A stretch of 64,000 nt of DNA, from contig NZ_JAPNUE010000005.1 in assembly GCF_026626305.1 (NCBI RefSeq), positions 170,681-234,680 of the forward strand, written 5' to 3'. A program made the translations under genes and the position numbers. The notes below the pieces were generated by a model. The model was given only the letters and a program-made list of their open reading frames with translations. It was not told the DNA's origin and searched no databases. Positions 1 through 8,093 of this stretch are shown here, one piece after another (position 1 is the first letter of the stretch; each line of letters opens with the position of its first letter). This DNA is from Frigidibacter sp. RF13. GTDB taxonomy: Bacteria; Pseudomonadota; Alphaproteobacteria; Rhodobacterales; Rhodobacteraceae.

Positions 1-1088
1 TCGAACAACGGCGCCAGCGCGGCGCCCACCGCCTCCCGCGCCCCCTCGATAGAAATCGTATCCAACCGGCACCCCAGCGCCCCGGCCACCGATGCCGCGT
101 CCTGCAGAGAATGGGCCGAGGTAAATTCCGACGGCAGCATCACGCAGCGCACATTCTCGGGCCCTATCGCATCCGCCGCCACCGTCGCCACCAAGGCCGA
201 ATCGATGCCGCCCGAGAGGCCGAGCAGCACCTTCGAAATCCCGCTCTTGCCCAGATAATCGCGCAAGGCCTCGACCATGGCGCGGTAATCCTGTTCCCAT
301 TCGTCCGGCAAAGGCTCGATCTCCTGCCGGATCGCGCGCCAGCCCTGCGGCCCCCGCTCGAAATCCAGATGCCGGATACATTCGTCGAAGGGCTGCATCT
401 GCAGCGCCAGCTCCACCCCGGGGTTCAGCACGAAACTGCCGCCGTCGAAGATCTGGTCATCCTGCGCGCCGACCATGTTGAGATAGATCAGCGGCAGCCG
501 CGTCTCGATCACACGGGCAACCATGAGGGCCACGCGCCGGTCGTACTTGTTGCGGTAGTAGGGAGAGCCATTGGGGACCAAGAGCACCTCTGCCCCGGTC
601 TCGGCCAGGGTCTCGGCCACATCGTCATGCCAGGCATCCTCGCAGATCGGCGTGCCGATCCGTATGGGCCCGATCCGGTAAGGGCCAGAGACCTCGCCCG
701 AGGTAAAAAGCCGCGCCTCGTCGAAAACCGTGTCGTTCGGCAGATGGTGCTTCAGCACCCGCGCCACGACCTTGCCGCCCTCCATCACCCAATAGGCATT
801 GTAAAGCCGCTCGCCCATGACCCAGGGCCCGCCGATGCCAAGCGCCGGGCCATCGGCGCAATCGAGCGCCAGCTGTTCGAGCGCCGCAATCGCGTCGCGG
901 TGGAAGGCGGGCTTCAGGATCAGGTCGCGGGTCTGATAGCCGGTGATGAACATCTCGGTCAGCGCCACCATGCCCGCGCCAGCGCGCTTTCCTTCCTCCC
1001 AGGCGGCACGCGCCTTGGCGGCATTGGCGGCAATTGCGCCCACCGTGGGGTTCAGCTGCGCGAGCGTCAGGCGGAAGCTTTCGGTCAT
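1..1088 (-). CDS. nadE: Glutamine-dependent NAD+ synthase, 5' part (runs off the left edge)
   Basis: Catalyses the last step of NAD+ synthesis, amidating deamido-NAD+ with ATP using ammonia from glutamine. About 362 N-terminal residues are present and the C-terminus lies outside the window. The N-terminal half is a nitrilase-type glutaminase: the opening RLTLAQLNPTVG, Glu45 in ALTEMF, Lys in VLKHHLPN and the nucleophile Cys in ICEDAW form the Glu-Lys-Cys triad. The synthetase domain follows with the PP-loop LSGGIDSAL. An in-frame ATG also exists at 1091 and 1109; 1088 is chosen because GAGG sits 5 nt upstream. It diverges from the MORN gene. Confidence 0.93.
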   Translation of the reverse strand, partial: MTESFRLTLAQLNPTVGAIAANAAKARAAWEEGKRAGAGMVALTEMFITGYQTRDLILKPAFHRDAIAALEQLALDCADGPALGIGGPWVMGERLYNAYWVMEGGKVVARVLKHHLPNDTVFDEARLFTSGEVSGPYRIGPIRIGTPICEDAWHDDVAETLAETGAEVLLVPNGSPYYRNKYDRRVALMVARVIETRLPLIYLNMVGAQDDQIFDGGSFVLNPGVELALQMQPFDECIRHLDFERGPQGWRAIRQEIEPLPDEWEQDYRAMVEALRDYLGKSGISKVLLGLSGGIDSALVATVAADAIGPENVRCVMLPSEFTSAHSLQDAASVAGALGCRLDTISIEGAREAVGAALAPLF

Positions 1089-1184
1089 CATTCCCTCGGC
1101 AATTCTCATGGTTTCTTATGCCACTTGTCCGGCCAAGGGAAAGGCTTGCGATCGCCGATAGCGGACGACAGGGCCGCGCAACGC

Positions 1185-1213
1185 TTGTCTCGCCCCCGCC
1201 CTGCCTTTAAGTT
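1185..1213 (+). promoter_or_regulatory. Candidate sigma-70 promoter of the MORN gene
   Basis: TTGTCT (1185-1190), a 17-nt spacer, and TAAGTT (1208-1213), about 48 nt before the MORN start codon. The same layout with TTGTCT and N17 occurs before rpoZ. Predicted from sequence only. Confidence 0.5.
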
Positions 1214-1261
1214 CACCCCGTCCCGCGCCCTCCTGCCGGGATCTTGTGCAAGGCGGTTTCG

Positions 1262-2713
1262 ATGAAGGCACTTTCGACAGGACTGGCGGCAGCCCTTTTC
1301 GCGGGCGTGACGCTCGCGGCACCCGGCGCAGCCACGGCGCAGGACGTCGTGACCAAGCAGTACGAGGATGGCGGCGTCTACGAGGGCACGTTCAAGGACG
1401 GCAAGCAGCACGGGCGCGGCACCTACCGGCTGCCGAACGGCTATGTCTACGAAGGCGACTGGGTCGAGGGCGAGATCCTCGGCCAGGGCAAGGCCACCTA
1501 TCCCAACGGGTCGGTCTACGAAGGCCAGTTCCGGAAGGGCCGCCCCGACGGCAAGGGCAAGATCACCTATGCCGACGGCTCGACCTATGAGGGCGACTGG
1601 GTGGCGGGCGAGATCGAGGGCGTAGGCACCGCAACCTATGCCAACGGCTCGGTCTATACCGGCCATTTCACCAAGGCCTTGCATGACGGCAAGGGCGTGA
1701 TGACCGGGCCGGACGGCTACCGCTACGAAGGCGACTGGGTCAAGGGCGTGAAGGAAGGCCAGGGCAAGATCACCTACCCGGACGGCGCGACCTATCAGGG
1801 CCAGATGATCGGCGGCCAGCGCGGCGGCACCGGCACGCTGAGGCTCGCGAACGGGCTGACGTATGAAGGCACCTGGGCCGACGGCCAGATGAACGGCACC
1901 GGAAAGCTCGTCCAGCCGAACGGCGATATCTATGAAGGCCCGCTGAAGGCCGGCAAGCGCCATGGCAAGGGCCGGGTGACCTATGCCAATGGCGATGTCT
2001 ATGACGGCGGTTTCGTCGATGACAAGCGCTCGGGCCAGGGCAGCTTCAGGGGCGGCGACGGCTATGCCTATGAAGGCGAGTGGAGCGAGGGCCAGATCAG
2101 CGGCACCGGCAAGGTCACCTACCCCGACGGCTCGGTCTATGAAGGCCAGTTCCTGAACGATGCCGCCGACGGCACCGGCAAGATCACCTACAAGGACGGC
2201 TCGACCTATGAAGGCGGCTGGAAGGCGGGCGTGATCGAGGGCGAGGGCAAAGCCACCTACGCCAACGGCCTCGTCTATGAAGGCGGGTTCCTCAAGGGCA
2301 AGAACCACGGCAAGGGCAAGATGACCTATCCCGACGGTTACACCTATGACGGCGACTGGAAGGACGGCAACCGCGACGGACAGGGCGTGGCCAGCTATGC
2401 CGACGGCACCACCTATACCGGCGGCTTCGTGAAGGGCCAGCGCGAGGGCCAGGGCGAGATCGTGATGACGGACGGTTTCCGCTATACCGGCGGCTGGAAG
2501 GGCGGGGAGATGGACGGTGTGGGCACCGCCACCTATCCCAACGGCGATGTCTATGAAGGCGAATTCCGCAACGGCCGCCGACAGGGCAAGGGCACGATGC
2601 GCTACAAGTCGGGCGAGACAGCGACCGGCACCTGGACCGAAGGCGCCCTGACCGAGGAAGCGCCCGCCCCGGCCGAAGGCGAAGCCGCGCCTGCCGAGGG
2701 CAGCGGGAACTGA
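1262..2713 (+). CDS. Secreted MORN-repeat protein
   Basis: A 483-residue protein with a signal peptide (hydrophobic core after MKALSTG, Ala-x-Ala site before QDVVTKQ) followed almost wholly by MORN repeats. I count about 19 units of 23 residues, each of the type YEGxF/W-x5-GxGxxTYxxG; the last (ETATGTW) is degenerate. A short acidic Ala/Glu/Pro tail (EEAPAPAEGEAAPAEG) ends it. MORN repeats form an elongated beta-sheet and often bind lipid or scaffold proteins; the role here is unknown. The start is placed at ATG 1262, which gives the signal peptide, rather than an upstream in-frame codon at 1244. Repeats alternate between F and W at the fifth position along most of the protein. Confidence 0.88.
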   Translation: MKALSTGLAAALFAGVTLAAPGAATAQDVVTKQYEDGGVYEGTFKDGKQHGRGTYRLPNGYVYEGDWVEGEILGQGKATYPNGSVYEGQFRKGRPDGKGKITYADGSTYEGDWVAGEIEGVGTATYANGSVYTGHFTKALHDGKGVMTGPDGYRYEGDWVKGVKEGQGKITYPDGATYQGQMIGGQRGGTGTLRLANGLTYEGTWADGQMNGTGKLVQPNGDIYEGPLKAGKRHGKGRVTYANGDVYDGGFVDDKRSGQGSFRGGDGYAYEGEWSEGQISGTGKVTYPDGSVYEGQFLNDAADGTGKITYKDGSTYEGGWKAGVIEGEGKATYANGLVYEGGFLKGKNHGKGKMTYPDGYTYDGDWKDGNRDGQGVASYADGTTYTGGFVKGQREGQGEIVMTDGFRYTGGWKGGEMDGVGTATYPNGDVYEGEFRNGRRQGKGTMRYKSGETATGTWTEGALTEEAPAPAEGEAAPAEGSGN

Positions 2714-2721
2714 GCGCACCC

Positions 2722-3492
2722 ATGGCGGACAATCCCCGCAAGGGCGCGGCTCGTATCGCCGACGTGCCGCCCGGTGTGCTGGCCGACCTCAACGCCGGTC
2801 GGATCGAGGCGGCGACGCTTTCGGAAAATCTCGCAACCGATTTCGGCCTGCTCCTGTCGCATGTCCTGCCCGACCTTGCGTCCCGCGCCCACGAGATCGA
2901 CCCACGGGCGGGCGTCACCCGGCGCATGGCCATGGTCGCCGATCTGGTACTGGCAGGCGATGCCGAGAACCGGATTGCTCACCTCGCCCGCCACCCCTCC
3001 GATCTCGCGCGCGGCTGGGCCACCTTCGCGCTGGCCGCGCTGCCCGGCCTGCCGCTCGCGGACCGGCTCTCGCGCATCAGGCCCTTCGCGGACGATCCGC
3101 ATTTTGGTGTACGCGAATGGGCCTGGCTTGCGCTTCGCCCCCATGTCGTCGAAGCGCCGGGCGAGGCGATCGAGCTTCTGACCCCATGGGCCTCCGACCC
3201 GTCCGCCAACATCCGCCGCTTCGCCATCGAAGCCACCCGCCCGCGTGGCGTCTGGTGCGCCCATATCGCCGCGCTGAAGTCTGACCCGGAGCCCGGGCGC
3301 GCCCTTCTGGGTCACGTCCGCGCCGACCCTTCGCGCTATGTGCAGGATTCCACTGCCAACTGGCTGAACGACGCCTGGAAAAGCCGCCCCGACTGGGTCG
3401 AGGCGCTCTGTTCAAGCTGGACAGCCGAAAGCCCCGGCCCCGCCACCGCCTACATCGTCCGCCGCGCGCTCAGGAACCGGCCGACGGCTTGA
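2722..3492 (+). CDS. HEAT-like DNA alkylation repair family protein
   Basis: A 256-residue, all-helical protein beginning 8 bp after the MORN stop, so probably cotranscribed. The C-terminal part (DPSRYVQDSTANWLNDAWKS, then PDWV) matches the signature block of the AlkC/AlkD HEAT-like superfamily, whose members excise or bind alkylated bases; the middle (VREWAWLALRPHVV, RRFAIEATRPRG) looks like consecutive HEAT helices. I assign the superfamily with fair confidence, but glycosylase activity is not shown by the sequence: the family also contains proteins that do not act on DNA. Confidence 0.7.
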   Translation: MADNPRKGAARIADVPPGVLADLNAGRIEAATLSENLATDFGLLLSHVLPDLASRAHEIDPRAGVTRRMAMVADLVLAGDAENRIAHLARHPSDLARGWATFALAALPGLPLADRLSRIRPFADDPHFGVREWAWLALRPHVVEAPGEAIELLTPWASDPSANIRRFAIEATRPRGVWCAHIAALKSDPEPGRALLGHVRADPSRYVQDSTANWLNDAWKSRPDWVEALCSSWTAESPGPATAYIVRRALRNRPTA

Positions 3493-3580
3493 CGCGCAAG
3501 GCGAGCTTTCCACAGCTTCCGGGTCGCGCCGGGCTGCCTGCGCCCCGACAGTGGGGCCTGCCAAATCGCAGGAGGCCGCC

Positions 3581-4180
3581 ATGCAAGCCGATATACTCGC
3601 CCTTCTCCTCTTCCTCTTTCCGCTGGCCTACAGCCCCGGCCCCGGCAATCTCTACTTTGCGGCCAATGGCGCGCGGTTCGGCTGGCGGGCGACGCTTCCC
3701 GCCAATGCGGGCTACCATCTGGCGACCTGGCTGGTGACGGCCACGATCGGTCTGGGCTTCGCCTCGGCGGCCGACGCAGCCCCTGCCTTGCTCGAGGCGC
3801 TGCGCTGGTGCGGCGCGGCCTATGTGCTCTACCTCGCCTGCGCTTTCCTGCGCGCGCCCGCTTCCGGCGCCGCGCTTCGGGCCACGGCGCGCTCTGGCTT
3901 CTGGGAAGGCGCGCTTCTCCTTCTCTTCAATCCCAAGGCCTATGTGATCATTGCGCTGATGTTCACACAGTTCCTTCCCGCCGATCCGGCAGCGCATACC
4001 GTCCCGGTCCTCTGGATCACCACGATCTTCACCGTGAACAACCTAATGGCCTTCCTCGCCTGGACCGTCGCCGGCGACCGTATCGCCGCGCGTTTGCGCG
4101 ACGAGGGAGCCGCACGGCGGCTCAACCAACTCTTCGGCCTGACGCTCGCAGCGGTGGCGCTCTGGATGGCGCTGCGCTAA
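3581..4180 (+). CDS. LysE family amino-acid exporter
   Basis: A 199-residue inner-membrane protein with about six hydrophobic segments. Family marks are SPGPGNLYFAANGARFG near the N-terminus and the LLFNPKAY block after the third helix, both typical of LysE/RhtB exporters that expel amino acids or homoserine lactones by proton exchange. The substrate cannot be told. The start ATG at 3581 follows a strong AGGAGG at 3570-3575; an in-frame codon at 3551 would add a non-hydrophobic leader and is less likely. Confidence 0.85.
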   Translation: MQADILALLLFLFPLAYSPGPGNLYFAANGARFGWRATLPANAGYHLATWLVTATIGLGFASAADAAPALLEALRWCGAAYVLYLACAFLRAPASGAALRATARSGFWEGALLLLFNPKAYVIIALMFTQFLPADPAAHTVPVLWITTIFTVNNLMAFLAWTVAGDRIAARLRDEGAARRLNQLFGLTLAAVALWMALR

Positions 4181-4243
4181 CAGATGCCCGGATTTCTCCG
4201 CCCTCCCCCGGATTTTTTCGCTTTTCCTTTCCGTCAAGGCACG

Positions 4244-4249
4244 TATAGT
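4244..4249 (+). promoter_or_regulatory. Candidate -10 box of the leuA leader transcript
   Basis: TATAGT lies 8 nt upstream of the ATG of the predicted leader peptide, so transcription would begin at or next to that ATG and the leader peptide would be translated leaderless. No good -35 is seen (CTTTTC at 4221-4226 is the best). Confidence 0.45.
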
Positions 4250-4257
4250 CCGGCGCC

Positions 4258-4347
4258 ATGACGCGAAGCTTGATCCAGATTAGTGCGATTTCGGGTGCCT
4301 CCCGCGCCCTGCCGCTTCGCGGGCTCCTTCTTCTTACTGGCCTCTGA
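4258..4347 (+). CDS. Leu-rich leader peptide of leuA (attenuator peptide)
   Basis: A 29-codon reading frame, too short for ordinary gene calling, ending 79 nt before leuA. Its second half reads LPLRGLLLLTGL: 8 of 29 residues are leucine, with four consecutive Leu codons (CTC CTT CTT CTT, 4324-4335). This is the pattern of an amino-acid-sensing leader peptide: ribosome stalling at Leu codons when charged tRNA-Leu is scarce. No Shine-Dalgarno sequence is present, and the -10-like TATAGT lies so close that initiation may be leaderless, as is known for the trp leader of some alphaproteobacteria. The coding assignment is inferred from composition and position. Confidence 0.7.
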   Translation: MTRSLIQISAISGASRALPLRGLLLLTGL

Positions 4348-4400
4348 GCGTGCCATCCGGCGCGACCGCTCAGATGTGTCAGCGCGCCGGGATGAAGAAG
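4301..4400 (+). promoter_or_regulatory. leuA leader RNA with mutually exclusive stems (attenuator-like)
   Basis: Four complementary pairs are seen. CCCGCG 4301-4306 with CGCGGG 4318-4323 lies inside the leader peptide. TCTGAGCG 4343-4350, which covers its stop codon, pairs with CGCTCAGA 4367-4374. CCGGCGCG 4357-4364 pairs with CGCGCCGG 4383-4390. CTTCTTC 4327-4333 (the Leu codons) pairs with GAAGAAG 4394-4400. The second and third stems interleave and cannot form together as nested helices, which is the logic of an attenuator. No U-run follows the last stem, so control could act through Rho or leuA translation rather than intrinsic termination. Confidence 0.6.
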
Positions 4401-4426
4401 CCAGAGACTTAAAGCAGAGACAGACC

Positions 4427-6013
4427 ATGACCGACACTCCCAAGACCCGCGCCGATCAGGACCGTGTGGTGATCTTCGACACCACTTTGCGCGACGGCGA
4501 ACAATCGCCGGGCGCCACCATGACCCATGACGAAAAACTCGAGATCGCCGAGATGCTCGACGAGATGGGCGTGGATATCATCGAGGCGGGCTTTCCCATC
4601 GCCTCAGAGGGCGATTTCGCCGCCGTGTCAGAGATTGCGAAACGCGCGAAAGGCTCCACCATCTGCGGCCTTGCGCGGGCGAACTTCAAGGATATCGACC
4701 GCTGCTGGGAGGCGGTGAAACACGCGAAATCCCCCCGCATCCACACCTTCATCGGCACCTCGCCCCTGCACCGCGCCATCCCGAACCTCACGCAGGACCA
4801 GATGGCAGAACGGATCCACGAAACGGTGACCCATGCCCGCAACCTCTGCGACGATGTGCAATGGTCGCCGATGGATGCGACGCGGACCGAGCATGACTAT
4901 CTCTGCCGCGTGGTCGAGATCGCGATCAAGGCGGGCGCGACGACCATCAACATCCCCGACACGGTGGGCTACACTGCGCCTGCTGAAAGCGCCGACCTGA
5001 TCCGCATGCTTCTGGAACGGGTGCCCGGCGCCGACAAGGTGATCTTCGCCACCCATTGCCACAACGACCTCGGCATGGCGACGGCGAACGCGCTCGCCGC
5101 CGTCGTCGCGGGCGCGCGCCAGATCGAATGCACGATCAACGGCCTCGGCGAACGCGCGGGCAATACCGCGCTCGAAGAGGTGGTGATGGCGCTGAAAGTG
5201 CGTAATGACATCATGCCCTATCGCACGGGGATCGACACGACGAAGATCATGAACATCTCGCGCCGCGTCGCCACGGTGTCGGGCTTCCCGGTCCAGTTCA
5301 ACAAGGCCATCGTCGGCAAGAATGCCTTCGCGCACGAAAGCGGCATCCATCAGGACGGCATGCTGAAAAACGCCGAGACGTTCGAGATTATGCGCCCTTC
5401 TGACATCGGCCTCGCCGCCTCCAGCCTGCCCTTGGGCAAGCATTCGGGGCGCCATGCACTCCGTACCAAGATGAGCGAGCTGGGCTTCGACCTCGCCGAC
5501 AACCAGCTCAACGACGTTTTCGTCCGCTTCAAGGCTTTGGCCGACCGCAAGAAAGAGGTCTATGACGACGACCTCCTGGCGCTGATGAAGGACCATGAGG
5601 CCAACACCGACAGCGACCATCTGCAGCTGAAGCGCCTGCGCGTGGTCTGTGGCACCGACGGCCCGCAGGAAGCGGAACTCACCCTGTCGGTCGATGGCGT
5701 TGATCATTCGATAGACGCGACCGGCGATGGCCCGGTGGACGCGGCCTTCAATGCGGTGAAGATGCTCTTCCCCCACAAGGCGCGGCTGCAGCTGTATCAG
5801 GTGCATGCGGTGACGGAAGGCACGGACGCGCAGGCGACCGTCTCGGTCCGGGTCGAGGAGGATGGCCGCATCGCCACCGGCCAATCGGCCGATACCGACA
5901 CCGTGGTCGCGAGCGTGAAGGCCTATATCAACGCGCTCAACCGCCTGATCGTGCGCCGCACCAAATCGGCCCCGGGCGACGATGTGAAAACCGTGTCGAT
6001 GCGCGACGCCTGA
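4427..6013 (+). CDS. leuA: 2-isopropylmalate synthase
   Basis: First committed enzyme of leucine synthesis: acetyl-CoA plus 2-oxoisovalerate gives 2-isopropylmalate. The 528-residue length is normal. The catalytic TIM barrel starts with FDTTLRDGEQSPG (R22, D23) and carries the metal-binding HCHND (H210, H212) and the NGLGERAGN block; the last ~130 residues are the LeuA allosteric dimer domain, where leucine binds in the family. ATG 4427 is chosen because homologues begin shortly before DRVVIFDTTLRDGEQ; extending upstream in frame would run through the leader RNA. Regulation by the leucine leader immediately upstream is likely. Confidence 0.97.
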   Translation: MTDTPKTRADQDRVVIFDTTLRDGEQSPGATMTHDEKLEIAEMLDEMGVDIIEAGFPIASEGDFAAVSEIAKRAKGSTICGLARANFKDIDRCWEAVKHAKSPRIHTFIGTSPLHRAIPNLTQDQMAERIHETVTHARNLCDDVQWSPMDATRTEHDYLCRVVEIAIKAGATTINIPDTVGYTAPAESADLIRMLLERVPGADKVIFATHCHNDLGMATANALAAVVAGARQIECTINGLGERAGNTALEEVVMALKVRNDIMPYRTGIDTTKIMNISRRVATVSGFPVQFNKAIVGKNAFAHESGIHQDGMLKNAETFEIMRPSDIGLAASSLPLGKHSGRHALRTKMSELGFDLADNQLNDVFVRFKALADRKKEVYDDDLLALMKDHEANTDSDHLQLKRLRVVCGTDGPQEAELTLSVDGVDHSIDATGDGPVDAAFNAVKMLFPHKARLQLYQVHAVTEGTDAQATVSVRVEEDGRIATGQSADTDTVVASVKAYINALNRLIVRRTKSAPGDDVKTVSMRDA

Positions 6014-6041
6014 TCCGCCATTCCTGCGACGGACGATTTCA

Positions 6042-6068
6042 CGGGCGGCCCCTCGGGCCGCCCGTTTT
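6042..6068 (+). terminator. Rho-independent terminator of leuA
   Basis: A 10-bp G+C stem (6042-6051 with 6055-6064) and a 3-nt loop are followed by TTTT, 28 nt after the leuA stop. Confidence 0.85.
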
Positions 6069-6139
6069 CATGCGTTCCCCCGCACGCTTGCCCGGTGCAC
6101 GGCAACTTTACAGGTGGCATGGAATTCAATATATAGAGA

Positions 6140-6157
6140 ATCATCAATATAGATGAT
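6140..6157 (+). promoter_or_regulatory. Palindromic operator candidate before arsR-type gene
   Basis: ATCATC-AATATA-GATGAT, a perfect 6-6-6 inverted repeat 8 nt before the start codon of the ArsR-type regulator, inside a very AT-rich stretch (6120-6166). The position suits autorepression by an ArsR winged-helix dimer; binding is inferred. Confidence 0.5.
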
Positions 6158-6165
6158 AATCAATT

Positions 6166-6528
6166 ATGACGACGGAAGCCGCTACGCTCGACCGCATCTT
6201 CACCGCCCTCGCAAATCCGACGCGGCGGGCGATCCTCGACCGGCTGAGCCTCGGCGCGGCGACGGTGAACGAACTGGTCGCGCCCTTCGCGCTCAGCCAG
6301 CCGACGATCTCCTCTCATCTGCGCATTCTTGAACAGGCGGGCCTTGTCGAGCGAGGCCGCCAGGCCAATTTCCGCCCCGTCCGCCTTGCGCCCCATGCGC
6401 TGGCCGATGCCCATCGCTGGATCGGCCGGTACGAGGCTTTCTGGGCCGAAGGGCTCGAACGGCTCGAAGCCTACGCGAAAAGCCTGCAGGAAAAGGAAAA
6501 GACAGATGGCAGCGATCCCGGAACATGA
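6166..6528 (+). CDS. ArsR family transcriptional regulator
   Basis: A 120-residue winged-helix protein: IFTALANPTRRAILDRLS (helix 1-2), then TVNELVAPFALSQPTISSHLRILEQAGLV, the DNA-reading helix of ArsR repressors, and a wing ending RLAPHALADAHRWIGRYEAFW. No Cys metal site of the arsenic or cadmium type is visible, so it belongs to the ArsR subgroup paired with START/AHSA1 proteins. The next gene overlaps its 3' end by 23 nt, so the two are translationally coupled. No Shine-Dalgarno is seen before ATG 6166. Confidence 0.88.
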   Translation: MTTEAATLDRIFTALANPTRRAILDRLSLGAATVNELVAPFALSQPTISSHLRILEQAGLVERGRQANFRPVRLAPHALADAHRWIGRYEAFWAEGLERLEAYAKSLQEKEKTDGSDPGT

Positions 6529-7012
6529 AAGCGAGGCCGAACGCACCGCGGTGATCAGCCGCAAGATCCCGGTGCCCGCGCGCTATCTCTTCGCGGCCCA
6601 TGCCTCGGCCGACCATATCAGCCGCTGGTTCGGGCCGGTTGGCTATCCGGTCACCAGCTGCGACTACGATTTCCGCGTCGGCGGGCGCTGGCGCATGGTG
6701 ATGACCAGTCCCGACGGCGTGGAGGGCCCGCCCTTCGGCGGCACGATCCTCGACATCGAGCCAAACCGGCGCATCGTTTATTCGAACCGTTTCGAAGATG
6801 GCGTCGGCGGCGAGATGAACCTTCGCAACGCGGGCGACGAGATGATCCATACCGTCACGTTCGACGAGGTGGGCGGCTTCACCACCGTCACCGTCTCGAT
6901 CCTGTTCGCGACCGTCGCGATGAAAGAGGAATTCCTCGGCATCGGCATGCTCGAAGGCATCTCCTCGGGCCTTGATCAGTGGGAGGCTGTCGCGAAGATT
7001 CTGGCTGCCTGA
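6506..7012 (+). CDS. SRPBCC / AHSA1-like ligand-binding domain protein
   Basis: A 168-residue single-domain protein of the START-like (Activator of Hsp90 ATPase homologue-1-like) family: ISRKIPVPARYLFAAHASADHISRWFGP at the N-terminus, a central GGRWRMVMTSPDG beta region, FGGTILDIEPNRRIVYSNRF and a C-terminal helix GMLEGISSGLDQWEAVAKIL. Members have a hydrophobic cavity for small ligands. The fixed ArsR-AHSA1 pairing is common in bacteria, and the operon partner may sense or process the same compound; no substrate can be named. ATG 6506 is internal to the arsR frame, preceded by a purine-rich AGGAAAAGG. Confidence 0.85.
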   Translation: MAAIPEHESEAERTAVISRKIPVPARYLFAAHASADHISRWFGPVGYPVTSCDYDFRVGGRWRMVMTSPDGVEGPPFGGTILDIEPNRRIVYSNRFEDGVGGEMNLRNAGDEMIHTVTFDEVGGFTTVTVSILFATVAMKEEFLGIGMLEGISSGLDQWEAVAKILAA

Positions 7013-7018
7013 CGCGGG

Positions 7019-7507
7019 TCAGGCCGTGCGATCCGCGGCCTCGCCCCGGGCGGCGGCGGGCTTGAACGGCTTCATCCCCTCCCGTGCCAGCTCGTCCGCG
7101 CGTTCGTTCTCGGGGTGCCCGGCATGGCCCTTGATCCATTCCCAGCGCACCTGATGGCGGGCCTGTGCCTGATCGAGCCTCTGCCACAGATCGACATTCT
7201 TCACCGGCTTCTTGTCGGCGGTCCGCCATCCGTTCCGCTTCCAGCCGAAGATCCATTGGGTGACGCCGTTCTTCACATAGGCGCTGTCGGTCACCAAAGT
7301 GATCGCCGTCGCCCGACCCAAAGCCTCAAGCGCCGAGATCGCCGCAAGAAGCTCCATCCGGTTGTTGGTCGTCCCCGCCTCGCCGCCCGAAAGGGTGCGT
7401 TCCTTCACCACCCTCTCGCCGTCCTTTGCCAGCAACAGGACCCCCCAGCCCCCCGGCCCCGGATTGCCCGAACAGGCACCGTCGGTGAAGGCGAAATAGT
7501 CAGGCAT
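7019..7507 (-). CDS. rnhA: Ribonuclease HI
   Basis: Degrades the RNA strand of RNA-DNA hybrids (R-loops, primers). The 162-residue protein has the complete active site: D9 ([11 protein letters not shown]), E52 (NNRMELLA), D74 (VTDSAY) and D138 with H128 ([15 protein letters not shown]). It is the last gene of a tight minus-strand operon with the methyltransferase (8-bp overlap) and ispH, and converges on the AHSA1 gene 6 bp away. Confidence 0.96.
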   Translation of the reverse strand: MPDYFAFTDGACSGNPGPGGWGVLLLAKDGERVVKERTLSGGEAGTTNNRMELLAAISALEALGRATAITLVTDSAYVKNGVTQWIFGWKRNGWRTADKKPVKNVDLWQRLDQAQARHQVRWEWIKGHAGHPENERADELAREGMKPFKPAAARGEAADRTA

Positions 7508-8093
7508 GGGACTGCACCACGATGAAAGGATCCTCTGTTCCGGCCAACCCGCGCTCCCGCCCCTCCCAGATCTTTTGGGGGGAAAATCCGGCAGCGGCCA
7601 AGAGTGCCAGCAGTTCCTCGCGGCTGTAGTAACAGTAGAAGCGGTCCAGCGCGTCGCGCGCTTCGCCCGCGCCGAGCTTCATCCCGATATGGAAAAGCCC
7701 GCGCGGCTTCAGCGCCCGGTGAAGGGCAGCCAGATGCAGCGGGAACCGCTCGCGCGGGGCGTGCAAGAGCGAAAAGTTCGCCCAGACGCCGTCATAGGCG
7801 GCCTCGGCCTCGATATCGTCGAAGCTACCCAGACGCGCCCCCAGCGCATGGCGCGCATTGGCCAGCGCCACCATCGCGGGCGTCGCATCGACCGGATCGG
7901 GCCGATGCCCCGCTGCGCGCAGGAAGGCCGAAGCCGTGCCCGGCCCGCAGCCGAGGTCAAGCACATGCGCAGCTGGCGGCAGCGCCGCGATGAAGGCTTT
8001 CAGATGCACGCCCGGCTCCGCCGAGGCAAACCGGTCGGCATAGTCGCCGACATGCGCCTCATAGGCGGCAAGGGTACGCGCATCGCCCGTCAT
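7500..8093 (-). CDS. Class I SAM-dependent methyltransferase
   Basis: A 197-residue Rossmann-fold methyltransferase. Motif I is [12 protein letters not shown] (about residues 44-55), followed by the acidic [10 protein letters not shown] strand-2 region and [21 protein letters not shown] as motif IV/post IV. It overlaps ispH upstream (ATGA, 4 bp) and rnhA downstream, so all three are translated from one message. The substrate is unknown; the overall form is that of small-molecule or ubiquinone-type methyltransferases. Confidence 0.85.
   Translation of the reverse strand: MTGDARTLAAYEAHVGDYADRFASAEPGVHLKAFIAALPPAAHVLDLGCGPGTASAFLRAAGHRPDPVDATPAMVALANARHALGARLGSFDDIEAEAAYDGVWANFSLLHAPRERFPLHLAALHRALKPRGLFHIGMKLGAGEARDALDRFYCYYSREELLALLAAAGFSPQKIWEGRERGLAGTEDPFIVVQSHA

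Noticed and set aside
1370..2640. 69-bp tandem periodicity, first considered as a CRISPR-like array or minisatellite
   Set aside because: Repeats are in frame, have no unique spacers and encode MORN units.
1106..2719. 537-residue open frame on the minus strand across the MORN gene
   Set aside because: It is the antisense of regular 69-bp repeats that lack stops on that strand; no family match, and the plus-strand protein is convincing.
4628..5884. 418-residue minus-strand frame inside leuA
   Set aside because: Antisense to leuA with shadow composition.
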